DNA of 37,789 nucleotides from Oscillospiraceae bacterium (GTDB taxonomy: Bacteria > Bacillota > Clostridia > Oscillospirales > Oscillospiraceae): the NCBI GenBank assembly GCA_916988195.3, contig CAKASQ030000022.1:1-37789 (forward strand). The letters are read 5' to 3'. Below, one piece after another: positions 1 to 7,900 of this stretch. The notes beneath the pieces are model-generated. The model was not told the DNA's origin. It did not search any database and saw only the letters and a list, made by a program, of their open reading frames with translations. Each line of letters begins with the position of its first letter. The first letter of the stretch is position 1. A program made the position numbers and the translations under genes.

Positions 1-98
1 TAGCACTTCTGCTGTCCTATATTTCGGACTTTGTATCTATTTTTCGTTCAGCTGCGTGAAGCCGATAAGCACATTTTAAAATTTTTCGAAGAAAACAC

Positions 99-127
99 TT
101 GCAATTTCCGCCGCAATCTGTTAGAAT
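99..127 (+). promoter_or_regulatory. Promoter of tRNA-Ala
   Basis: TTGCAA at 99-104 and TAGAAT at 122-127 are separated by 17 bp, a good sigma-A promoter. Transcription would begin near 134, just before the tRNA at 141. The tRNA therefore keeps its own promoter on the chromosomal side despite the insertions at its 3' end. Bases 1-98 hold no gene that I can support. Confidence 0.6.
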
Positions 128-140
128 AATTCTCGCCGAT

Positions 141-216
141 GGGGGTATAGCTCAGCTGGGAGAGCGCATGACTGGCAGTCATGAGGTCAGCGGTTCGATC
201 CCGCTTATCTCCACCA
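141..216 (+). tRNA. tRNA-Ala (anticodon GGC)
   Basis: The 76 bases fold as a complete tRNA with encoded CCA. The acceptor stem is 141-147 with 206-212, the D stem GCTC/GAGC, the anticodon stem CATGA/TCATG around loop CTGGCAG (anticodon GGC at 174-176), and the T stem AGCGG/CCGCT with loop TTCGATC. The third acceptor pair is G3-U70, the classic alanine identity element. The gene's 3' part, from the anticodon loop onward, is repeated at two positions further right, so this is the integration target and only this copy is intact. Confidence 0.95.
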
Positions 217-235
217 GAAAAGTCCTGAAATCTCA
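172..235 (+). repeat. attL: left copy of the attachment-site repeat
   Basis: These 64 bases, from the anticodon loop of tRNA-Ala through the CCA end and into its terminator, recur exactly at 20187-20250 and 37555-37618. The similarity continues with few changes to about 280. The three copies in the same orientation mark the ends of two integrated elements. An integrase gene facing each of the first two copies fits the known habit of tyrosine integrases of using tRNA 3' ends. The exact crossover position inside the repeat cannot be read from the sequence. Confidence 0.9.
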
Positions 236-252
236 CGATTTCAGGACTTTTT
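221..252 (+). terminator. Rho-independent terminator of tRNA-Ala
   Basis: A perfect 12-bp stem (221-232 with 237-248) with a 4-base loop TCAC is followed by a T-rich run. It ends the tRNA transcript. The hairpin is part of the att repeat, so it is carried along with the element ends and recurs at 20236 and 37604. Confidence 0.9.
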
Positions 253-302
253 CTTTACTTTCTTCCGTAAATAATCGACCGCATTTTTGCAGTCATGCGG
301 CT

Positions 303-342
303 TGACCCAGATTTGACCCAAACGGGCGCGAAAACGCGGTGG
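303..342. repeat. Left arm of element 1: paired TGACCCA motifs
   Basis: TGACCCA occurs at 303-309 and 314-320 (start spacing 11), followed by a GC-rich GCGCGAAAACGCG block and GTGG. The same arrangement is found at 20318-20357 and, in variant form with spacing 12, in the right arms at 20052 and 37419. Paired short repeats on both sides of an attachment site are typical of arm-type binding sites for the N-terminal domain of tyrosine integrases. That role is an inference. Confidence 0.65.
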
Positions 343-412
343 ATTTATCGAGATTTATTTGACAAAACAGCACAAGTTTCTCTGTTTTCAAGAATATTTT
401 GAACGTTTGAAC

Positions 413-435
413 GGCGGCTGCAACTTGCAGCCGCC
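413..435. other. Conserved 23-nt hairpin downstream of int
   Basis: An 11-base inverted repeat around a single central base lies 14 bases beyond the integrase stop codon (int runs leftward). It is also present at 20428-20450 with only the central base changed. It may protect or end the int transcript. The T-run on the exit side is weak, so a simple terminator is uncertain. Confidence 0.6.
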
Positions 436-449
436 GCGTTGATTTTAGC

Positions 450-1604
450 TCAGATCGCGTTGCGGATGGTGTTTCCGATTGCGTCTGCCGCGCTCTGTTT
501 CATGCCTGATGTCGAGTGGACGTAGGTGCTGAGCGTGAATCCCGCACTGAAGTGACCCAGCGTTTCAGACAGCGTCCGCACGTCCACGCCGCTTTTCAGC
601 GATAAGGTTGCAAATGTGTGCCGCATGTCATGAAAACGCACATGCTCCGCACCGATTTCTTTAATAATCCGATCATGCAGCCTGCGGAAGCCATCCGGGT
701 CCCACGTCTCGCCTGTGCGCGGAGATGGGAATAAATACGGATTTGCTGGGTGTTTTTCATGTTCTTCCACGAGAAGTTTTATCGTATCTTCCGGCAATAG
801 GACTGTGCGAATGGAATTTGGCGTTTTCGGTGTGCTGATGACCAGCTTTCCGTCCTGCCGCGCGACGCTTTTGTTGATCGAGAGTGTACGATTCTGCACA
901 TCTAAGTCCTCCCAGCGTAAGGCCAGCAATTCCCCGCGCCGCAAACCCGTCGTCAGCTCCAGATACATCGGCGCAAGAATCCCATGCTCTTTCGCCGCAC
1001 TCAAATATGGGCCGATCAACGCTTCCGGCAGGATGTTCATCTCCTTGCGAGTGTTTTTCGGAATTTTGCATTTCTTTGCCGGATTTGCTAAAATCAGCTT
1101 TTCTTCCACTGCATGTTCCAACGCTTTGTTGAGTACTACATGAACGCACTGCACCATGCGTGGGCTGAGTCCGTGTTCTTTCAGCTCCGGCTGGTTTTTC
1201 TTCTGCACACGGCCGCTTTTGAGCAGCTCATTGTAAAATTGCTGGATTTGCAGCATCGTCAGCTTTTCCAGCTTCACATTTCCGAGCTTGGGAATGATGT
1301 GATGATCGATGGCGTTGTGGTAAAACTCTCTGGTCGAGTATCGCACCTGCGGTTCAACGTAAACGGTGTACCACAGCTTCAGCCACTGTTCGAGTGTATA
1401 ACTGCCAGCCTTCACAGGATCGAGTTTCTTGCTGTCCTCGATGGCCGCACGCAATTTATCTTTGACTTCTGCTTGCGTCCTTCCAAGCACATTTTTCGTG
1501 ATCGCCTTTCCGTTTGCATCGTATCCGGCAGTGTACCGGCCTTCCCACCGACCATCTTTGCGCTTCCGAATGTTGCCTTCGCCGTTGGCTCGTCGTTTCG
1601 GCAT
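450..1604 (-). CDS. int: Tyrosine recombinase (site-specific integrase) of element 1
   Basis: This 384-aa protein has the three-part layout of Tn916/phage-type integrases: an N-terminal arm-binding domain (about residues 8-60), a SAM-like core-binding domain (about 70-165) and a C-terminal catalytic domain (about 185-375). Likely catalytic residues are Arg222 in TGLRRGE, Lys260 in STPKT, His325 and Arg328 in HDMRHT, His351 in LGH and the nucleophile Tyr361 in TLSTYVH. It should recombine attP with the tRNA-Ala 3' end. The ATG is preceded by GGAGGT at a good distance. The gene lies next to its att site, downstream of the excisionase-like gene. Its paralogue at 20465-21619 differs at 13 of 384 residues by my count, with many more silent changes, so both copies appear to have been under selection. 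Confidence 0.95.
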   Translation of the reverse strand: MPKRRANGEGNIRKRKDGRWEGRYTAGYDANGKAITKNVLGRTQAEVKDKLRAAIEDSKKLDPVKAGSYTLEQWLKLWYTVYVEPQVRYSTREFYHNAIDHHIIPKLGNVKLEKLTMLQIQQFYNELLKSGRVQKKNQPELKEHGLSPRMVQCVHVVLNKALEHAVEEKLILANPAKKCKIPKNTRKEMNILPEALIGPYLSAAKEHGILAPMYLELTTGLRRGELLALRWEDLDVQNRTLSINKSVARQDGKLVISTPKTPNSIRTVLLPEDTIKLLVEEHEKHPANPYLFPSPRTGETWDPDGFRRLHDRIIKEIGAEHVRFHDMRHTFATLSLKSGVDVRTLSETLGHFSAGFTLSTYVHSTSGMKQSAADAIGNTIRNAI

Positions 1605-1680
1605 CGTGTCTACCTCCTTCGTTTTCGGTTAGCACACACGATTACCACAAGCACAGCTGAATAGCAAGTCCAATCTTCCT

Positions 1681-1896
1681 TCACGCACATTTTTGTTCCT
1701 CACCCTGCCGATCCAGCCAATCGAGGAATTTCTCGCGTGAAACGACAATCCGTTTGCCGATCTGAAATGCCAGAAAGTCTGCGCTGTGCGCGAGTTTGTA
1801 AGCTCCGGCTCTGGAAATGCCAAGGGCGGCAGCAACATCTGTCATGTTCATCATCAACGGTAACTCTTCCAGCGAGTGGTATTGTTTCTGGTTCAT
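1681..1896 (-). CDS. xis: Excisionase-like helix-turn-helix protein
   Basis: A 71-aa protein with a MerR/AlpA-type helix-turn-helix (HTH_17 style) at about residues 16-62: MTDVAAALGIS, then GAYKLAHS, then a wing ending in IVVSREKFLDWLDR. Small proteins of this type beside a tyrosine integrase usually serve as excisionases or recombination directionality factors that bend DNA at the attachment site and favour excision. Start: ATG with AAAGGA six bases upstream. It lies 76 bp upstream of int on the same strand and may be co-transcribed with it. Element 2 has lost this gene except for its last codons (near 21696), so this copy may be the only excision factor for both elements. Confidence 0.8.
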   Translation of the reverse strand: MNQKQYHSLEELPLMMNMTDVAAALGISRAGAYKLAHSADFLAFQIGKRIVVSREKFLDWLDRQGEEQKCA

Positions 1897-2155
1897 TTGA
1901 CGTCCTTTCTCCCATTCTGGGGATCAAAATTTGTTTTTTGAATGGCCGAAAAGAATTACCCAAGTAAAATTTATTGTTCTGTTTTCTTCACGCCGCCACG
2001 GCGGGCGGACGTGGCGTTTGTGTGGTCCAGACCTGCACGGATGCGCGGTCGGCTCGCAAAACCGCACACGTCGGCACAACGCGCCCCACGCCGCAGAGCA
2101 AACGGCTGCGCCGATGTGCGTTTCCGACTTGTGCCATAGTTCAACCGTTAGTCCT

Positions 2156-2250
2156 CCGCCTGCAGGCGGCATTGGGGTCAGGGTTTTCCCTGCAAGCTGC
2201 GTTTTGGTACCAAAACGCGATGCTTGCGCTTTTCTTGCGCAGCAAGAAAA
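2156..2250. repeat. Cluster of perfect palindromes
   Basis: Three structures follow closely: CCGCCTGCAGGCGG (2156-2169), the perfect 20-base palindrome GCGTTTTGGTACCAAAACGC (2199-2218), and a 10-bp stem CTTTTCTTGC with a 3-base loop (2228-2250). In element 2 the second becomes 22015-22034 with its third pair changed from G-C to A-T on both sides, and the third keeps both stem arms while the loop changes. This pattern points to conserved pairing rather than conserved coding. Confidence 0.7.
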
Positions 2251-2328
2251 GCCTAAAACGCAGCCTGAGTCTCCTGCCGCCGTTTCGTACACCGCATATC
2301 ATCTAGCTTTTTTGCACTTTGAATTCCG

Positions 2329-2402
2329 TAGTCGCTACATTAGTCGCTATGCCGGTTCGAAATTTGATTTTTTGCCTTTTGTAGTCGCTACAATAGTCGC
2401 TA
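2329..2402. repeat. Four TAGTCGCTA sites (spacing 12-41-12)
   Basis: TAGTCGCTA occurs at 2329, 2341, 2382 and 2394. Each site is itself a TAG/CTA palindrome around TCG. The two pairs have the same internal spacing of 12 bp. The same four sites with identical spacing occur at 22145-22218, while the sequence between the pairs has diverged. This is how binding sites for a dimeric or paired DNA-binding protein look. The protein is unknown; Int, Xis or a host factor are possible. Confidence 0.75.
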
Positions 2403-2419
2403 TGGTTTTCTTTTCCGCC

Positions 2420-2755
2420 GTATTTGCAGCTCGCGCCCCGGCGATGGGGAACAGCGCGGACAGAGCCTGGCAGCTCTCACAGCTCGTGGAAGGGGTCTCT
2501 ACTGCTTTCAACCCCAGCCACGGCAGCCTGTCTTACGTGCAGGCCGGACGTTGTGTGTCCAAACAGATTGGTCGGCATGATGCAGCCTGCCAAGGCTGCC
2601 CACGGCGCGTTTCTCGCTCGCCGGAAGCTTGCTGCTTCCGGGTCGTCGCGCGCGCCGTGCGCGTTTCCCAACCTGCGGTGTGATCCGCGTTGCTGGTTAT
2701 TCAGTTGTTTGGGATTGTGGTCCCACCCCCCATATTTCCCTAAAGAGCACCAAAA
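2420..2755 (+). ncRNA. Candidate structured noncoding RNA, element 1 copy
   Basis: This GC-rich stretch is highly conserved with 22234 onward in element 2 but does not behave like a protein gene. Local hairpins visible by eye are GGACG/TGTCC (2546-2560), GCAGCC/GGCTGC (2582-2599), an 8-bp CCGGAAGC/GCTTCCGG stem (2621-2641) and GGGA/TCCC near 2711. It runs straight into a strong terminator-like hairpin at 2756. In element 2 the first hairpin changes G-U to A-U, consistent with RNA pairing, while the third has a mismatch. The plus strand is chosen because of the T-rich tail after the hairpin; no promoter was identified. I do not recognise it as a known RNA family. Confidence 0.4.
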
Positions 2756-2789
2756 GGAGCGCTGCGGCCATTCTCGGCCGCAGCGCTCC
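2756..2789 (+). terminator. Strong hairpin terminator, probably bidirectional
   Basis: A perfect 14-bp GC-rich stem (2756-2769 with 2776-2789) and a 6-base loop are followed by a T-rich stretch on the plus strand and preceded by AAAA, which gives TTTT on the minus strand. It can end the candidate RNA from the left and the R-M/EF-hand transcription unit from the right. The element 2 copy is at 22570-22604 with one mismatch. Confidence 0.8.
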
Positions 2790-3021
2790 TTCATTTCTTT
2801 TCATGGTGCGCTTCGGATTATTCTATTGTCGGCAGGATTTCCTGCTATGTTTCACATGATAGCACTAGAACAAACGTTTGTCAATGGCTCTTTGCAGAAA
2901 GTTTTTCTCTTACTGCTGCCGTTTCAAATCGAATCGATTCTATCCGTAATTTGTTTATCATTTTTGCGTCGGATTTTCCAGCGTTGGAAAATCCAATTTT
3001 TGAAAAAACGAACTGCCGTAT

Positions 3022-4845
3022 TCAGCCATCCTCCCATTCGTCCCATGCCTCATCCTCATCTTCAAACCAATCCGGATTATCCTCGTAGAGATCTTCCGGG
3101 TTGTCATATTCGTCACGCAGACCGTTCGAGCCGTGGTTCGTGCCGCCGGTTTGGTTTTGAGATGGGGTGCTTGGTTTGTACTCCGGCTGATGATAGATCG
3201 TTCCTTTTAAAGCCATGCCGCTCCAGTATTCCAGATTTCGCTGCTCCGCAGTCAGAACCTCCTCGTCTTCTGTGGTTACCACAAATACCGGATAGAGATA
3301 GTCGCCAACGCGGATCTGCCATACAAACGTATAGCGAACCTGCCCGGAACGCATTTCGTGCGTCACTTTGCTGGCTTTGCCAAGTTTTGTGGATGTCAGT
3401 TCCTCATACGGCATTCCCGGATAGGGCAGATCGGCGTTTTGAAGTGCTTCGATTCTGGCCTGTTTTTCCTCGCGCCGACGCTGCGCGGTAGCTTCTTCCT
3501 CCAGACGGGCCTGCTCTGCCCGCCGTTCTTCCTGCTCGCGTTTCTCCCGCTCTGCAGCCTGCTGTGCAATGACCATCTGACGGTTCGCCTCGGCAGTTCT
3601 CTTGAGCGGCGGCAGGGCAAATACGAAAAATGCGATAACAGCAACGGCTGCGGCCAGCCAGCCCCAAGGAATCCGGCGTTTCGGCTTCTTCGGTTCGTCC
3701 TGCTCCGACGGCGGCGGAAGCGTAAACGTTGGTGCTTCCGGAACTGGTTCGGCTTCAAACGAAGCTGGCTTCTCCGGCACAGACTGCGCCACAGGCGGTT
3801 CTACTGGTACGGGCGGCATCGGAGCCGCAGCTTTTTCGTTCTTTGCTGGCTCGATGGGCGGGGTTTTCTTCTCCGGAAATGCCGTTTGCTCAGATTTCCG
3901 AAGCACAAACTTCGCCTTTTCCGGCGGATATGGCGCATCCTGTGCGCTGCAAACAAAAACATCCGTCACGCGACCAGTTTTCTCCGCATTCCGGTTTCCA
4001 ACCGGAACGACCACAAAATCACCGACCGCAAGCGGCAAGCCGCCTGTCAGATAGGCGTATGGACTTCCGCCGTCTTTGAACTGCACCTTGCAGAACTGAT
4101 AATATCCGCCGCCATTACCCGCAGGCACAGTCTTTTCATAAAAATCTGTCCAAGGCTTGGATTCTTCCTCCGGTTCCTCATCTTCGTCATATTCTTCGGC
4201 TTCTTCCGGTTCTTCCGGCAGTCGAATTGCCGCCCAATATGGCTCAATCTCCTTGGCAAAATCAATTTCCGGTGCGCTGTCATCGCGGAAATAGTTATAA
4301 AGACGGCTCGTATCGTCCAAAAGCTCCTGCAAATCATCATCTTTCCCGACGCGGCGTTCCGGCGGCAGATTGTCGAGTAGATTTCTCCAGAACGAACCGA
4401 GACGCTTCTCGGAAATCTCACCGATTTCTGCAAACATAACCTGCTTCGCGCACAATGCCTGATAAACGCTCTCATCCAGCGTCGGCTGAAACTCATTCCA
4501 GAACGCGCGCAAAAGATAACGCATACTCTCATCGACCTTCTGCGTTTGAAGCGCGGCGGAGATCGCATACAGGGTCAAGTGCATCGTGCGGATGGCCTGA
4601 TCCTCACGCTCCTCCTCCAGATGCGCAAGGTCGCGATACATCCAGTTAATGAGGTCAGAGACATGATCTGTAAAATCCGCTGCAATTTGTGCACGCTTCT
4701 GCTCGGCAGCAGCGTTGGCACGTTTGCGCTTTTCCTTCGCTTCGATCTCATCACCGTAAGCGTACTGGTACCATCGCTGCCACTCAGCACCCTTCAGCTT
4801 GCCGTCGCCGTTCTTGTCAAATCGCTTCTGCGAGCCGTAGAGCAT
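3022..4845 (-). CDS. EF-hand, single-span membrane protein of unknown function
   Basis: This 607-aa protein starts with a canonical 12-residue EF-hand calcium loop (residues 10-21: Asp10, Asn12, Asp14, Lys16, Glu21). A helical region (about 35-185), an acidic Glu-rich linker (205-230) and a compact beta-rich domain (235-318, with GDFVVVPVG) follow. Next come a Pro-rich stretch, one transmembrane helix at 393-413, a charged coiled coil (about 415-468) and an acidic Asp/Glu/Trp-rich tail. No signal peptide is visible. Start: ATG after AGGAGGT. It lies 57 bp downstream of res on the same strand with its own ribosome binding site, so it may be the last gene of the defence operon or separate cargo. 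I do not recognise a named family; calcium-responsive membrane anchoring is only a suggestion. Confidence 0.75.
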   Translation of the reverse strand: MLYGSQKRFDKNGDGKLKGAEWQRWYQYAYGDEIEAKEKRKRANAAAEQKRAQIAADFTDHVSDLINWMYRDLAHLEEEREDQAIRTMHLTLYAISAALQTQKVDESMRYLLRAFWNEFQPTLDESVYQALCAKQVMFAEIGEISEKRLGSFWRNLLDNLPPERRVGKDDDLQELLDDTSRLYNYFRDDSAPEIDFAKEIEPYWAAIRLPEEPEEAEEYDEDEEPEEESKPWTDFYEKTVPAGNGGGYYQFCKVQFKDGGSPYAYLTGGLPLAVGDFVVVPVGNRNAEKTGRVTDVFVCSAQDAPYPPEKAKFVLRKSEQTAFPEKKTPPIEPAKNEKAAAPMPPVPVEPPVAQSVPEKPASFEAEPVPEAPTFTLPPPSEQDEPKKPKRRIPWGWLAAAVAVIAFFVFALPPLKRTAEANRQMVIAQQAAEREKREQEERRAEQARLEEEATAQRRREEKQARIEALQNADLPYPGMPYEELTSTKLGKASKVTHEMRSGQVRYTFVWQIRVGDYLYPVFVVTTEDEEVLTAEQRNLEYWSGMALKGTIYHQPEYKPSTPSQNQTGGTNHGSNGLRDEYDNPEDLYEDNPDWFEDEDEAWDEWEDG

Positions 4846-4902
4846 AGAACATACCTCCTGTTCTCAGGGATATTCTATCACGCGAACTGTCCAAAAAACG
4901 GA

Positions 4903-7900
4903 CTATATGACCTTCTGCATCAGTTTTTCAAAGCTGTCCACGACTTCATAGACAACTTCTTCATTGCTGATTGCCGCGAAGTGGCGGCGTGCGCATTCGA
5001 TTTTCGCGTTTTCAACGCCGCGCAGCTCCAACGAATCCGTATTGCCCTTGGTTTCTGCGACGAAGAAAATGTGCCGGACGCTGCCTTCTGTAAACGCGAT
5101 GGCCCAGTCCGGGTTATAATGTCCGACCGGTGTGGAGATGAAGAAGCTGCTCGGCAGCTTGACATAGACAGCCACTTTTTCGCTGATATCCAGTTCTCCG
5201 GCAAACTTCCGCTCGTTTTCCGAGTCATAGATCACATGGTCATAAAGACTCTTTTCCGCGCGCATTGCGCTGACATTCAGCTTTCCGCGCAGCTTTCCGG
5301 CAGCAAAAATGTCGCTGTCATAAGCCGCCTCCAGGCGGTTGTATGTAATGTGCTCCACAATCATCGTTGCTTTTTGATTGTTGATGATCCGGCCCACTTT
5401 CAGGATGAACGCTTCCGGATTATTCCGGAACATGGCAAACTTGAGCGGCGACATACCCTGCAAAATTGTAGCAATGCTGGCGCGCGTGAGTCCGGTTTCT
5501 TCGACCAGCTTCCCGATGAGGTCATACCGCACACTGCCAAGCGGCGCGGTTTCGGGCGTTTGCTGGTCTGTTTTTGTCTTGCGGAAGCCCTCGCCGTTTT
5601 CCAGCTGCTCTTTGGAGGTCAAATGGTCTGCCTGTTCGCCGTATTCCTTTCGGATCACAACCTGTGCAACATCCAGCTTTTCATCCAGTTCCCGAATGGA
5701 ATTTTGAATCAGCTCCTGCGTATCAAAGGATACTGTATAGACGGATTTATGGTTGATTCTGTTCCAGAGCGCAAGAAACTCCTTCTTTTTCAGCTTCTCC
5801 GGATCCAGATGCGCTTCCACATTGCCGCCGTTGGCATCCTCCGGGAGCATGCTGCGGCTATCGAAAATCGAGGAGAGCACGCGCACGACCGACGCTGCAC
5901 AGTCCTGCACCTCCGCGGCCACCTGCACCGTTCCGTTCTGCTTGTCCGTGTAATACTTGTCGGTCAGTTCTCCGCAACGGACATAGCCGTTTTGAATCAG
6001 ATCTTCGTAGATGGCGTCCGCCAGTTCTTTTGTGACGCGCACCGACTCGCCGTTTGCATTTTGCAGATCTTTCCCCAGGAACAGCTGCGGCTCAACCTTG
6101 CGCGGCCTGTCGGCCAGAACCTCAGAAAGGCCAGCCTGCAGCGCTTTCACATACTCGCCAAACGAAAAATCCGTAATGATCGTCAGCTTGTTGAGCTCCT
6201 GCACCTCTCCGCCGAGTACGCTCTCGTCCATGCGTTCGCCCTGCTGGTTGACGCACAGGCGCAGGCCGCGCCCAATTTCCTGCCTGCTGCGAATGTCCGA
6301 ATCGCTCTGCTTTTTCAGTGTGCAGATCTGAAACACGTTCGGATTGTCCCAGCCCTCGCGGAGCGCAGAGTGGGAGAAAATGAACCGAACCGGCTCGTCC
6401 ATGCTGAGCAGCCGCTCTTTGTCCTTCATGATGAGGTCGTACGCCTCAGCATCGTCGGAAAGCTGCGTCTTGCGATCCACCTTGCTCTCCACAAAGCGCG
6501 CTTTCTTGCCCTTTTTCTTGTCAATGGAAAAATAACCCTGATGCGTCCGGTGCGGGTCGATTTTGCTCAGATAGTCCATGTACGCATCATCGCCAAATTC
6601 GCGCTGCAAATTGCCGACGACGTTTTCATATTCTTCTTCAAACATCTGCGCGTACTCGCCGTTGCGTCCCGCATCATCGTCGCCGTCATAGCTGCGGTAT
6701 TTGGAAACCTCGTCAATGAAAAACAGGCTCAGAACCTTGATCCCGCGCGGGTACAGTTCCCGCTCCCGCTGGATGTGGGTGCGGATCGTTTCGCGGATCT
6801 GGATACGCCGCTGAAGCGACACCAACTGTTCGTTGCCGCAGATCTGCCCGGCATAAATTTTCAGGCCGTTCAGGAACGTGACTGAATTGTCGCGGCCGTC
6901 AATGCCGTTTGGCAAGATCCGATAGCGGTCCGCATATTCGGCCAGACCGTTGGAGAGATCATACAGATCGTCGCCGCCATAGACCTTTCTTACGACCGTT
7001 CTTGTTCCCGCTGCGCCTTTGACCTCAAAGCCGAGACGCGCTGTCGGTGCTTTGTCCTTATAGAGGTCGATACCCTCGCAGTAGACATAGCCATTCGTCG
7101 CCGTGCTGCCCTCAAGCGTCACGCCGAGGGCGGCAATTTTCTTGACCAGATGCTGATTATAGGCGTCCAGCGCGTCGAGCCGATAGACCATGTCATATTT
7201 TTCCTTGTGTGTAGCGGAATAGCGCAGCGTAAAGAGCGGCTGGAACTTTTTGAGGCTCTCCTTGGTCTGCTTGCCCTCCACGCTCTGCGGCTCGTCGATA
7301 ATCAGAATCGGATTCGTCTTTGCAACAATATCGATGGGCTTGCGGCTGCGGAACGTATCGAGCTTTTTGTCAATGATGCGCTGGTTCTTGCTGGAATTGA
7401 ACGCCTGCATGTTGATGATCATGACGTTGATCGCGCTGTCAGATGCAAAACGGTCAACTTCCGTCAGACGGTCAGAATTGTAGATGAAAAAGCGGATTTT
7501 CTTATTATATTCGCCCGCAAAATGCTCCTGCGTGGTCTGGAGCGATTTATAGACGCCCTCGCGGATGGCGACGGACGGCACGACGATGATAAACTTGCTC
7601 CAGCCGTAGCGCTTGTTCAGCTCGTACATTGTTTTGACGTAGGTATAGGTTTTGCCCGTGCCGGTTTCCATTTCAATCGAGAGATTGACGCCCGGCCCGG
7701 TCAGCTCGTCCGAGGGTTTGAGCCCGTTTCTGCGCTGCACCGCGCGCAGGTTGTCCAGCAGCTTTCGGTTCGTCAGCTCCGGCACAAGCGGCTGATTACG
7801 GAAGCCGACCTCGGTATCATAGGTGCTTATCTGCACGCCCGTCAGATCGCCAAGATCGCGGCGATACGTCACCGTGCGGTACGGCTGGCCGCAGAACACG

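Larger units (their letters stand above)
1921..2880. other. Conserved noncoding backbone block, element 1 copy
   Basis: This stretch of about 950 bp holds no credible protein gene; the open frames on both strands overlap each other and have low-complexity, Arg/Pro/Ser/Ala-rich composition. It aligns along its whole length with 21731-22690 in element 2. It contains strong palindromes (2156-2250), a TAGTCGCTA array (2329-2402), a GC-rich structured stretch (2420-2755) and a strong hairpin (2756-2789). Being shared when all cargo differs, it belongs to the element chassis and may hold recombination, transfer-origin or RNA functions. Bases 2881-3021 show nothing further. Confidence 0.7.

Noticed and set aside
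48-236. 62-aa frame antisense to tRNA-Ala (GGDKRDRTADL-type protein)
   Set aside because: It lies across the tRNA and its terminator on the opposite strand; this is a well-known spurious translation of tRNA regions. A related frame at 20000-20311 is the same artefact on the middle att copy.
1931-2683. 250-aa plus-strand frame in the conserved noncoding block
   Set aside because: The element 2 counterpart runs in a different context and ends elsewhere; conserved features are palindromes and spacing rather than a protein pattern.
2870-2881. ACAAACGTTTGT palindrome as a LacI-type operator
   Set aside because: It is a perfect 12-bp palindrome in element 1 but decayed in element 2, where the LacI-type regulator actually is, and no promoter adjoins it.
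2424-3491. 355-aa plus-strand frame covering the candidate RNA and the EF-hand gene
   Set aside because: Composition is Arg/Pro/Ser/Cys-rich and it crosses a strong terminator and an antisense gene. The homologous frames in element 2 do not keep the same length or frame.
4546-6885. 779-aa plus-strand frame opposite res
   Set aside because: It is antisense to a clear type III Res gene with all motifs intact, has no ribosome binding site and no recognisable domain.
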